From Sphagnum compactum (lineage: Eukaryota > Bryophyta > Sphagnopsida > Sphagnales): a DNA stretch of 64,000 nucleotides. A program made the position numbers and the translations under genes. The notes beneath the pieces were generated by a model that was given only the letters and a program-made list of their open reading frames with translations, had not been told where the DNA came from and made no database searches. Of this stretch, positions 1-10,969 are shown in pieces. How positions within the stretch are numbered: the first letter of the stretch is position 1; every line of letters starts with the position of its first letter. Location of the stretch: positions 18,662,001 through 18,726,000 of the forward strand of contig OZ234498.1 in the NCBI GenBank assembly GCA_965153455.1, in the 5' to 3' direction.

Positions 1-3000
1 TTTAGCTTGCTTGCAGAAGCGTTCAATTTCAGTATCCCGCATTGGCAGGGGCAGCCCTTCCACTTCCTTTTCAGCAGCAATTCGCAAGTCTTCGCCCAAC
101 TCAACCAACACTTGCTTTACTCGCCGCTCATTCTCTTCCCTGTTAATGAAAACCATTAGGAAAATTGCCTGACTTGCTGGGTTTTGCAAGTTGGGCAAGA
201 ATTCACAGGAACCAAACAATATAACTCTCATGAGAATCAAGAAATCTAAATACTCATGATTAAGAAAACCAGAACAAGGTTCAAAAATTTCCTCCAAGTG
301 AAAGAAATTTTCTTTGTGTTTCTAGACACTTACAAACAGGAAGGGTTAGTATGAACCTGTACTTCACTTTCATGCGTGCAATTTTTGTACCAAGCTGCAC
401 AATGCAGGTAGAACTCTCTTGTGTTGGAGGAACACCCACACAGCGTTGCTTGCAGTATTCAATAGCCTTCTTTTCTGCCAAATGAGATTAACAATTCTAG
501 CAATTATTATCTACTAGACTGTATGCCATGAAACACCAGGAACACCCACATATGCACCCATTGTAAGACAACTTTTAAGATAAATCTCAACATCTAGCTT
601 CTTTGTACTATATACTATATAACCTCAAGGAGAATCAGCCTGTAAGCAACAATCCAAGTGTAGGTGGTTGTGGTCAAGGAAATGACACAATCACAAGTGC
701 TCTTGAAGACTACTACTATTACACCCATTATCAATAGATCTAATGTATTGCAAGCTATGGTTTCAACTCAAGGCATTTAACTAATAACCCATGATAAAAA
801 AAAATTGAAAATACAACTTAGATGTTCAATAACTAGAACCTTGAAATTGATTCACCATCACATGTACTGTACTCTAACCATTGTATAGAGAACAAGGGTA
901 CCCCTCATGGCATTTGTAAAGATATGGGCATTTTCCACATATACCCACAGCTGCTTACCACAATCAATTGTCCCACAAAAACTCAAGGATCAGTATTGAA
1001 ATAAAGACTGATGCAAATAATCCAGTTTTGCATTGTACCTGCAGATGTCAGGATGTCCTCAAGTTCTCTGGTAGTGAATGCTGATGAAGCCAATGCTGAG
1101 ATTGAGTCTTTCCTCACCTGTTCAACAAAAGCAAGATCCACTTCTTTCCCTCGAGCTCTGGGTGGCAGGCTGGGGTTTTGCATTAAGGCTTGGAAGTACT
1201 GTGTTCCACCTGAGAAAGCTCCATCAATGACAAGCTCTGACAATACATCTCTTAATTTTCTTTCCGCATTTAATGGGAAGTCCTCATTGACATAGTGAAC
1301 CAGGAGCGGCAACAGTTCTGCCACACTTTTGCCTGTGAATTTGCCAGCACCCTTTGCCTTGAGCTTCTTGAAAATAGTGTCTCGGAGTTTATCCACATCA
1401 CTTAGATAGTTTGGGTGTAAAATGGGATATAGCTCAGTGTGTGCTGCCAATCCCTCACCTCCCACCTGACAAGAGCACACCATCAGAGTGAGGCAAATAG
1501 AAAAATGAAATCTATCTTTGTAGCTTCTTCCTCCTTTGGAAAGGAATTTTAGAACAGAGGTTACAACATGTTGCCTAAAGTAGCAGTTTTATGGTAACCT
1601 GCTCTCGTAGTTTGTTCAGATCAGTGGGGGTTCGCATAGTGTGGCATGATATTCCTTGTGTAAACAGGGTATCCAAAGTACGGTCACCAGTGTGGGCATG
1701 TGCTTCCAAATATCTGTGCAGATGGTCCATTGGCGCCTGTGAGGATAGATCCATGTCAAATCCTTGGACCACCCATGTTAATGGAGGAAAATCAAGCATC
1801 TTCAAAAGCAAAAATGAGTCTGTGTGGACTGCAGAGGAATGTTCCTCCTGACCTGCACATGTCATCCACATACAACAATCATCAAAACAAGGAGGAAATA
1901 TGAAGAAGCACATAGCATCTGCTGACTCCAGTCCATATGTGAATCCTGACCATCTTTTTAGATGAGTGCAAACATCAAATCAGATAGTTTGCAAATTCAT
2001 CCAGAAGATCACAACTCACTTCATAGTGACAATAACAGCAACAATACTGGGACAAGTTTTGGACCACACACCATGTTCGCAGAATCCTTCAACCTGAGTC
2101 TCTAATACTTAGAATATTAAGTAAAACACAATTGTGCCTCAGAATATTGCTGATCAGATCTTCCACATGCAGACATAGTCTCCCCTCTCTAGAGTTTGCC
2201 TCATGTTAATTGTGAAGACTAAGGGTTGAGGATCTAGCCATGTAAGAGCCATTGTTCAGTTACGGCACATCATGGGCAATTTCAGGTCACAAAAGTTTAC
2301 AAGCTTAACTGACACCAGTGACAGCATGGTTCTTGCTAATGCCACCGATGTCTAAGGATTTACACACCTTGTCCATTCAGCAGGAACCAGAATTCCAATG
2401 TTTTCAATTCATTCAGTGCATAGGTAGGGAGGCTTTAGCCACAGATAGAGACCAGGAGAAGCCTCAGCAGAATGTAGCCAGTTCTGGAGATTGAAAACCT
2501 GTGCCTGCTTTGCCAAATCTGCTAATGCAGTAACTGATTGCGTATCCCCTGTTCCCATCATCAGATGGAAAACATCAGTTTGCCAAACCATTGATAATAT
2601 ACATCAAATTGTACACATATCAGATTAGAAATTAGAGGGAAATTTTGGTTGGATTTCACATTACACCCCCATTCCTTCTCAATTAGGGCAGTGCTCATAG
2701 GGATGCTACAGATTGTCTAAGAATTGAATTCTCCAAAATAAGAAACAAGCTATCAAATGAATATTTAGCTATTGGGTCAGTCCACATTAGCATACATCTT
2801 GAGCTCAAGAAGAAGAAGAAGAAGCAGAGCAGCAAGGGGGGCTCAATCCAGGATAATCTTCTTGATTATCTACCAGACCTACAGTTTTAGGCACTAATCC
2901 CTAAACCCAGAATCCAATCTGCAACTTGAAGTGCATACATTAGCCATCAGAATTCATTAGCTGGGGCACTTGTGAAACATTTACCGATTGTCCGCAGAGT

Positions 3001-4002
3001 GTTGTAGATGAGATGAGAGCTGACAAGAGTGGCTATGGCAAATATGCGGGCATCATATGACCTTGTGGCACCCTCTCCATAAAAGCCTTCGGTGTCCATC
3101 AAAATGATCCTCGAGTTGTCGGCACCCTGAAGCTGCTCCTTTGGCACAATTCGGATCCAAATACCCTGAGTCTCTGGGTCCGGAACAGCACTGACACTAA
3201 ACCCTTGTGTTGAATTCAGCAAGACATTGAGAAGAAAAGACTTTCCACTGCACATCCAACAAATTTTGATCAATACAGACATTGTCAATTTTCTCAGCAT
3301 TGTAGCCCTCTTCTTACCCTAAACCCTAAACAAACTTACAGTTGCAAAATTGACAGCAGACGAGCAGGCTGCCTTGTGAATTAGGTCTGAATTGCAAAGA
3401 AGATGTGTGATGCAACAGGACGCCGAAAAGGCTTGCGTAAATTACAGACCGGCCAGATTGCAAGCATGTTGCAAAGACAAAGAGTTACTAGTGAGTGCGC
3501 AAATTCAGAAAACAAAGAAAGGGGAGTGAGAAGAGACGAGAACATCTTACCCATGGTATGGCCCGACCACAGAGACAAAAGCGATGGGCTCTTCAATACT
3601 GGCCAACTTCTCTAGAGTCATCCGATTGAGCTCCAGCCGACTATGGCCCGCACCCGGCTTCAACAACTGCAACGTCGTCATTTCGTTGTCCGGAAACATC
3701 AGAGTCTCCTCCTCCTCCTCTTGTTCCTGGCTGCCAAAACCTCCCGCAGCAGCAGGATCGAGATGGATTTCTCCACTGCTGCTGCTGCTGCTGACATCGT
3801 CCAAAGCTGCTGTCGTGCATGCGGCATGGAGAGACGAGAAGAGGAAGAAGAAGGCGATGCACAGCAACCGCAGCAGCAGTGGCAGCCTCAGAAGCGTCGT
3901 GGCGATGGACGCCATTCCATTCCATGTGCAGCAGCAGCAGCAACGAGCAAACCCAGCAGCGTTAAGCCTGCGTTGCATAGACGCTGCTGGACGCCGTTCC
4001 AT
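1..4002 (-). CDS. Guanylate-binding-family (GBP-like) GTPase, 3' end outside window
   Basis: Dynamin-related GTPase of the guanylate-binding family. Exons on the minus strand with matching GT-AG sites and phases: 4002-3551, 3247-2985, 2548-2453, 1852-1599, 1465-1039, 474-357 and 139-1, giving 583 residues so far. Splicing of exons 1 and 2 restores the P-loop GPYHGGKS (residues 147-154). A switch-I threonine (T177, ETQGIW) and the G3 motif DTEG (202-205) follow. At the place of the family's (T/R)xRD G4 motif the protein reads VVQGFDMD (298-305), so that motif is altered. Residues from about 390 are helical and charged, as in the GBP C-terminal domain. The first Met gives a 29-residue extension; the Met at 3915 (MASIATTLLRLPLLL...) starts a clean signal-peptide-like hydrophobic stretch ending SLHA, and I prefer it. 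An acidic run (QEQEEEEET) precedes the GTPase domain. Plant GBP-like proteins with signal peptides are known. The exon 3 donor (ctg/gtctct) is weak and the least certain join. Confidence 0.86.
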
Positions 4003-4029
4003 CAGGCGGAACCTACCCCTAATGGACTC

Positions 4030-4365
4030 TACAGGGGCCTATTACAGAGCGTAACCGGTGTTCTCCACCATTGATTCCACACCACAACTGGAACTGGCAG
4101 AACCAAAGTGAAACCAGCAGATTAAAAGGACACTTAAACTGGAATTGCCTGATTTAGACCCAGAACGGATACCTATGTACTATGGAATGGGGACTGATAT
4201 TAAGGGAGCTGCCATTCCAGTACGTAGTTACACATAAGGCCTGCCTATTCCACCTCAGAATGTTGTGAGCTTGGTAGGGTGAGCTGCTGTTTCTGTTAGT
4301 GATACTGGGTTCTTCCAGGGCCTGTTCCAAGGCGTAACCAGAATGAATTCTGACCATTGATTCTC
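4030..4365. repeat. Diverged direct repeat upstream of the GTPase gene
   Basis: Two stretches share the same order of words. At about 4030-4077: caggggcctatta, then agcgtaacc, then accattgattc. At about 4312-4364: cagggcctgttcc, then ggcgtaacc, then accattgattc. CAGGG-type ends occur in hAT elements, but no opposite-facing copy was found. I therefore record only a direct repeat in the 5' flank of the GTPase gene. Confidence 0.45.
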
Positions 4366-6239
4366 ATTTCAAGTGTCTTTGCAATCGTCCATTCACAAAA
4401 ATATTTTTAGTATGTAACAGGTCTTGGGGTCCTAATCCAGCGCTTTTGTAAGCTTTTTCCAAGGTGGAATTGGCAAGATGGGTCTAAGTTACTTAAACAT
4501 CAGAATTGTGAGGAACTCGTAGCATGCTCTCAGCACTAAAAGGGGTAGAAGGGCGTGCTGCGAGATTCTGGCTCCACTTTTGAAGCTATCACATAGTGTC
4601 ATCACGTTAGTTTTTGGTTCATAATCAAAGTTGATCATGACAACAGAAACAAAAGATCAAAAGTTTGTCATGACAAAAGATCATCAAATTGGCCTTGCCC
4701 TCAAACACCATCTCACAAATGTGAAAAAATGTGAAGGAGCAAGTTTCAACACTCCCAAATGAATTCCAACTTTAAGAATTTGGAGTTTCAAATTTATAGA
4801 TTAATGTTTGGGATAACCAAACCTTATCCAAATTGGGGTTTTTTTTAAGGTTGTTGGAAAGGTCTTGAAGATTATATAATGTGTGCAAAATAGATGACTA
4901 CTTTCCAAATTGAAATAACTTGTTTTCATAGTTTTAATAATAAGTTTTAATGTATGTTAACATTTTATCACAACCCTCAATCTTTTCATGATGATGGGGT
5001 ATGTATGGTCCCCTATGGAAACATTTGAATATGCAATCTTGATTTACCCCGAAAAGGAATGGGTTTGCATTCCAAAACAAGGATCTAAAAAACAAGTGAT
5101 GACAATTTGAAAGTAATTGAATTGCCAAAACGATTCTTGACCTTTTAATCATTTGACATAGTGGTAAAATCAATTCAAATTGAAGAGATTAATATGTCCT
5201 TGGAAAGTTTTTTTCAAATGTTAAAATGGTTCTTTTAATAAATTTAAAATTGGAGGTGCGATGAGAAATTATGAATCCTCAAAGTGGTGACACTCATAAT
5301 TTGGTAGTTAAAGGTTTCAATTTGAGAGTATTAAGAAAATTGTAATTTTGATGTGGCTCTAGCAAGAAGTTGCAAAATATAATATAGGGAAGATAGGTAC
5401 AACTATTTTCAAGTTCAGGTTCTAATGAATTTTGAGTTGGTGTTAGCCCATGGCTTGTTTGTATGCCATTTTAGCTCTAAATTATTACATTAACCACCTT
5501 TTTTTCTTCATTTGTGCAATTTGACATGCTTGTGAGCTCAACGTAAACGGTTATCTTAATCTCATTTTGGAGCTTTGATGTCATTTTCTTTATTAATGAT
5601 AAAGAACATGTCTTAGGTTTGCATTTCATTACAAAATCAAGAATTGACAAAGTTTTTAATCATTAAGACCATTGACAAATTTAGAATCGTGTCACCTAAC
5701 GTCAATAACATAATAATAAAAAATGATACTTGCTAGATTTAAGTTGTTTTTGAGAACACATTATAAGAAAATTCATGAAAGAGTTTTTTCACATGGACCT
5801 CTCATTGTTTTAATTACTTTCACTTTGGTTAATTATTTTTAATCCCAAGATTGTTGTAAGATTTTCCAAAAATGGTTTTGCAATGAAAAAATATGATATT
5901 TGGTTTGGAAAAAAAATTATCATAATTCAAAATTTGTGGAATCAATGGGTGTGGAATGGAAATAACAAATTCTTAGATGGCATGCATGTAAAAGCGATTG
6001 GGTATTGCTAAAATATTATATAGACTAGGGTTCCATTTAAACTGGAAACTTATGAAAGCTTGTATGATAACAAAATCCAAAAACTTTTATTTCAAGTTGA
6101 AACATAGATTATTAAAAGAGTCTAATGAACTAGATCTCATGATGGGATGGTTTATCTTGTTCATAAAATTACAAACAAATATTTGGATGAATAATTGTTA
6201 TTAAATATGAAATAACCCCATTATAGTTTTTATTGTGTT

Positions 6240-6545
6240 ATATGATGGTAGCCAAGTCTAACCCCACCTTTTGGGAAATCCTCCATTTGTGAGTTTGTAA
6301 AACATGAGGTAAATGTTGTCATGAATTTAAACGTACGTAGATCATGAAGCAAATGAAAAAGGTTTTTACACCTACTCCATAAGAAAGAGGGATCTTATGC
6401 CTATAAGTAGGCAAAATTTATTTTCAATTCTTAAAATGAGTAAACACAAGATCTAAGATCTATCTTCTTTTTAAAAAGGATGTTCATAGATATAAGGTTT
6501 TCCAAATATATTAAGAAATTTTTGTAAATGTTCTACAGAACCCCA
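6240..6545 (+). repeat. Dispersed repeat R2, copy 1
   Basis: Shares ordered words with 16130-16340 and 19130-19300: a phrase ending in accc-cttttgggaa-tccc, then aacatgaggtaaatgttgtcatgaa. The 3' part (gatataaggttttccaaat...ttaagaaatttttgtaaatgtt) recurs at 34915-34990. Non-coding and of unknown element class. Confidence 0.5.
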
Positions 6546-6634
6546 AATTAGAAATCATGTGTTTTTGAGTAGGTGAAAACAACCTTAATAGCAAGCCATA
6601 CTTTTTTGTGATATTTTCAACCTCCCAAGGTATG

Positions 6635-6663
6635 TTATATATATATATATATATATATATATA
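6635..6663. repeat. (AT)n microsatellite
   Basis: About 14 uninterrupted AT units. Confidence 0.95.
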
Positions 6664-8175
6664 ATCAAAGTTAATAACATTTGAAAGAAGTTGTTTTTAA
6701 TTTGTGACCCTTTTAAATTCAAAATATGTTAAGAGTGCATGTGCAAATATTAGATTAACAAGGAGATTAAAAAAATGTTGTGATAATAAGGGAAAAAGGG
6801 CAATATGAATTTAGTTGTGAAAAGTGTTGATGAAAATTGTAAAGTTGATGAGATGCCTAGATAGATACAAGTATATTGAAATACATTTTAAGACCACGTA
6901 TTTAACATATGCAATCCATTATTTTTTAACTTTTTACTTAAACATTTTTTTTCTAAGTTTGTTGATATTTTTGTAAGTTTTTGATTTGAAGCCCTAATGT
7001 CTAGGGAGGTTGTAAGACCACAAAACCGATAGCCTAGGTACTATCATGGAAAAAAAGATGTTGGGTAAAAATTGAAAAAAAAAGTAAAATGCCATTTTTT
7101 AAAATGCATTTCCTTGACAAAATCAAAACTATAACTGGAAGGTTGGAAGGTAATTACACTTGAAAAAAACTTATATCACAAAAACTATATCACCAACTTG
7201 ATGTTTTCATCATTTGTAATTGTTGCCTTCCTATTTGTTACCTTCTTGTTACATCTACCTTTTCATTGTAATTACATTTCTATTATAGTTACCTTCCTAT
7301 TATAATTATTGTCTAGTGAATGATTTTTAACAAACATTATAAAAAGTGAAAGATGAATTTATTTTTTATTAAACTGAAAACTATCTTATTCTACATTAAA
7401 TTAATATTTATAAAAAATTTGCATCCAAAAGTTCAAGGAAAAACACCCAAAAAAAGATGGCATTTAACTTTTAACCAAAATTCATTATATTTTATCTTCG
7501 CACAAGTACAACTTTTTTTTCCCACTTCACACACACCAATCTTCCTAGAATCACACACATAAAATGAAAGAATGAAAAGGAATGAGAGGGAATATGAGAG
7601 AATGAGAAAATGAACCCAAGAGAATAAGGAATTAAAAGTGGTCCTCCACACCTAGGTTTTCGTTATCCTTCTAAATTTCCTTGCCTTATTTTAATTTCCT
7701 CCACGTATTTTAATTAGTGATAACCTATCTTATCTTTTAAAAATTAAATATTCTAGTGATTTTGTCTCATAATAAATTAGGGATGGTAAGTATGAACCTA
7801 TCATGAATAATTAAATAATTATTAAAAGGCTTTCTAGGCTAGCTTGACTATGAAATTTACCCATTAACAAAAACAATTTTATCAAAATTTTAGTTTAGAA
7901 TTGACATTGATTATTTTGCCATCTAACAGTAACTATTTTTGGTTAACTAAAGTCACTTCCATTTTTTCCAAATGACATGCAAAAACATATAAAATGTAAT
8001 TATTTCATTAGAAATTATAATCTACTTAAATGTAAATAAGGTGCCCATAATTCATTATGAAAATATACCTAGAAATTTTCAATTTTAATATTTTTTTCGA
8101 TATTCCAATATTTCTCAACATAACAAAAAATGCCCTTTTTACTTTAGGTGTTTCATAAAATATACAAATAATGCG

Positions 8176-8187
8176 CCCCCCCCCCCC
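8176..8187. repeat. Poly(C) run, 12 bases
   Basis: Homopolymer of twelve C inside AT-rich DNA. It lies just beyond the 3' end of the decayed reading frame at 8199-8562. Confidence 0.9.
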
Positions 8188-8198
8188 AAATCTTAACG

Positions 8199-8562
8199 GT
8201 AAAATTTTAAATTTAAGTTGGTCAATTTGAGGTTGGCAAGTTCTACCAAATCCAAGGGAATGAACATTGGCATGTGTTTGGTAGCTACATTTAAAGAAGT
8301 TTTGAGATGAAATGTTATTGTTTTTCAATGCCCAACAAACATGCAACAATCCAATGAAAGTAAACATCCACCAAGGCATAATGAGGACATCATCATGGAA
8401 AAAGCCAACAATTTCATGGGCATCATGTAAGAATGATCAAGGAGCCCTGGGGAACTCAAGGAAGTCCTCCCATTCATTACTTTCCAAAACCATAGTGGCC
8501 TTTCAATCAAACATGATGAAGTAGTCACTAATAGCTTGTTGGAATTTCATATGCTTCAACAT
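8199..8562 (-). pseudogene. Decayed coding relic, family not recognised
   Basis: One minus-strand frame runs about 120 codons with only two stops, both TGA. Sense codons one substitution away fit the context: CGA before KATMV, and TGG in RAP-SFLHDAHE. Recognisable stretches include ESNEWEDFLEFPRAP, FLHDAHEIVG and HDDVLIMPWW. The composition looks like a former protein, perhaps a retroelement ORF, rather than random AT-rich DNA. I cannot assign a family. No start, stop or splice sites are defined. Confidence 0.4.
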
Positions 8563-8599
8563 CAAATCATGTACCATCTATAACACATAATTATTGTTG

Positions 8600-9960
8600 A
8601 TTACATTGGAAAACAAAGTAGTAAATAACCATATAGCAAATTAGTTCCAAATGTTAAACAAACAAGTCAACACAAGATAAATGAAATATAACTTTCATGT
8701 GGGTCATTAGGGCTTCTATTACTTGGTAGCATTAATGAAATGACTACCATGAAACTCTTGAGTCTTACTTCACATAAGATTCCTTGGGGGACAAGAATCT
8801 ATCAAAATGAATCCTTTTGTTTAATTTAGATATGCCAACATAACTTAAATTACATGTCTAGATGACATTGAAAATGCTCCCACTAGAGAACTTCGGCCCC
8901 TTGAAACAAAGATCACGTCACATATTGGTAAGGTTATAGGGGTGGATATAAACAATGATAAAATAAAAGATCCAAGGTTTTTTTTATAGTTTTGAATTTG
9001 GAGGTTGGGTGGATGACCCACCTTTACGTAATGGGGGATGAAGATGTGTCTTTTTTTTCAAGGTGGATTATAAAAGGCACTTAATATGATGCACTTTTGT
9101 ATTGACCTATGTCACATAATTAACGAGTGTTTGACTTTAACAACAAGATTTAAGGCATCAATATCCATTATTCATGAAGTGAGAAAATATTAATAAGGAA
9201 ACAAAAAAACAATCCAAGAAACAAAAAAAATGATGGTAGAACTGAAACAAAGGATAAGGGTAGCCACATAAGTGGAAACTCCACAATGATGGATTCACCA
9301 AAGTCGCAAGAAAGAATCAATAGACCCACAAACCACAAAACCATGCCCAATTGGTCTCAAGCAAGAATCTATTTGATAATCAAAATAATGACAAGAGAAG
9401 AGGTGGGTATAAACCATCTCATGGGTTTTAGGTGTTGTTTGTTTTTCCTCCTTTTTAATCTTATTAGTTACACCAGCCAACTTTAAATTAATTAACATCA
9501 TTATTTGTTTCATTTTAAAGATTATTCCATCTTTTGTTTGCTTCTCAATATGATTCAATATGAACCCTGGTCACCTAGAAAGTTAAGTGGTGGATAAAGA
9601 AATTTAATTGAAATGGAAAGTTCAAATAATGAGCCATAGGTGGAAACAATAGAAAGAAAAATCATTCATAGTGCAACTAATTTATCCTTGTTATTGAAAC
9701 ATGTGTGCTACCCTTCAAAGATCAATCATCCTTTTTAAAACCCTTGGTTATGATGAGATTGAAAAAGATGAAAGGTTTTAGATGCACAACAACCTTTGGT
9801 AGCCTTTTAAGAAAACACTAGACTAGAGGATCAATAAGTGGTAGTTCTCGCTTAGTTTGAAAAATATTAAGGCCATTGTGGGATTTGAATGGAAGGAAAA
9901 TTTTAACCCCATTTTCTATTATGAATGCCAATGCCATTGAGTTCATTCATTTGAATGTTC
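8600..9960. other. Gene-free AT-rich stretch
   Basis: No convincing coding sequence, RNA gene or ordered repeat was seen. Short open frames here lack any protein-like motif. Confidence 0.5.
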
Positions 9961-9964
9961 ATCC

Positions 9965-10258
9965 ATGTACTTAACTTTTTGTTTAATTTTAGTTCATTTT
10001 TAATTAACTTTGAGTTAAATTTTTGTTCACTTCCACTTAATTCATAGTTCGCTCTAGTGAAGTTTTAGTTAAGTCCAAATTAATTCTTAATTAATTCCAA
10101 GTCAACTTCGAGTAAACTCCCAATTAATTCCCAATTAACTCAAAGTTAACTTTTAGTTAAGTTTTAGTTAAATCCTAATTGACCCTTACTTAAATCTCAA
10201 TTAACTTTCAATTAAGTTTTAGTTAATTCATAATTGATTTTTAGTTAATAAGTTTATG
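9965..10258. repeat. Degenerate minisatellite of about 11 bp (TTAAnTTTnAG)
   Basis: Consecutive units such as ttaagttttag, ttaactttcaa, ttaattcataa and ttgatttttag follow with 11-12 bp spacing for nearly 300 bp. The consensus carries a TTAA core in most units. Units are diverged, so the array is old. Confidence 0.75.
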
Positions 10259-10969
10259 AGTAAACTTATTTATTCCATGCACACATAGAAACCTCTTTGG
10301 AAGCTTCCTTGAACTGGGTCCCAAAATGATATAAATAAAAGTAGGACCTTTCATTTCCTTTAATATGTTCAATATCAATTTTAAGCATGATCTTGCACCA
10401 TAACCTTGTCATGTTCTTTTCATATTCATATTTGCATATGTTAGCATAATATAGATTTATTTTCACATTTGTCTTATGTTCTTATTCATTGTTCTTGTGT
10501 TCTTGTTTTTGAATCACATAATCTTATTTTATTCCTTGCTTGAAAATTATGTTGAGACCTTTCTTTTAACCTTTGTTCTTATGGATCTTTGTGTTTTTAA
10601 CACTTTTATGCATGAGGGTAATGTGGGCGATTTAGGTCAAAATTCAATAAATGAAGATGACAACATTTATGTTAAGGCAACATCAAAGAACACAAACATC
10701 AAACACCAATAACACCAAGACCCATGTATGTCTATGAGTTTTGGGGTTTTGGGAAACAATTTAACAATGACACATATGAAGGGACTACCAAAAAAACATT
10801 TAAAAATAAATATGGTGCATTATAAAGTTACACTTGATGTCATACAAGGTCTACAAATTCAACATGGAAGATTAAGTCAACATATGTCCTAAGTATAATC
10901 CCGAAAATTGACATTTTGTTTTTTACAAAAAGATAAATTAGGAGGGGACAAGGCCAAGAGGACATGTGA

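Larger units (their letters stand above)
4400..8025. other. Gene-free AT-rich stretch
   Basis: Strongly AT-rich. No reading frame longer than about 80 codons that resembles a known protein was seen on either strand. It contains an (AT)n tract and one copy of dispersed repeat R2, listed separately. Most of it has no recognisable structure. Confidence 0.6.

Noticed and set aside
1011-1903. Plus-strand open frames over the GTPase exons 4 and 5
   Set aside because: Complement of exons whose splice phases agree across the whole gene; no independent protein motif.
3584-4074. Long plus-strand open frames rich in Ser, Gln and Leu
   Set aside because: They are antisense shadows of the GC-rich first exon of the GTPase gene, whose frame is fixed by phase-consistent splicing into the P-loop.
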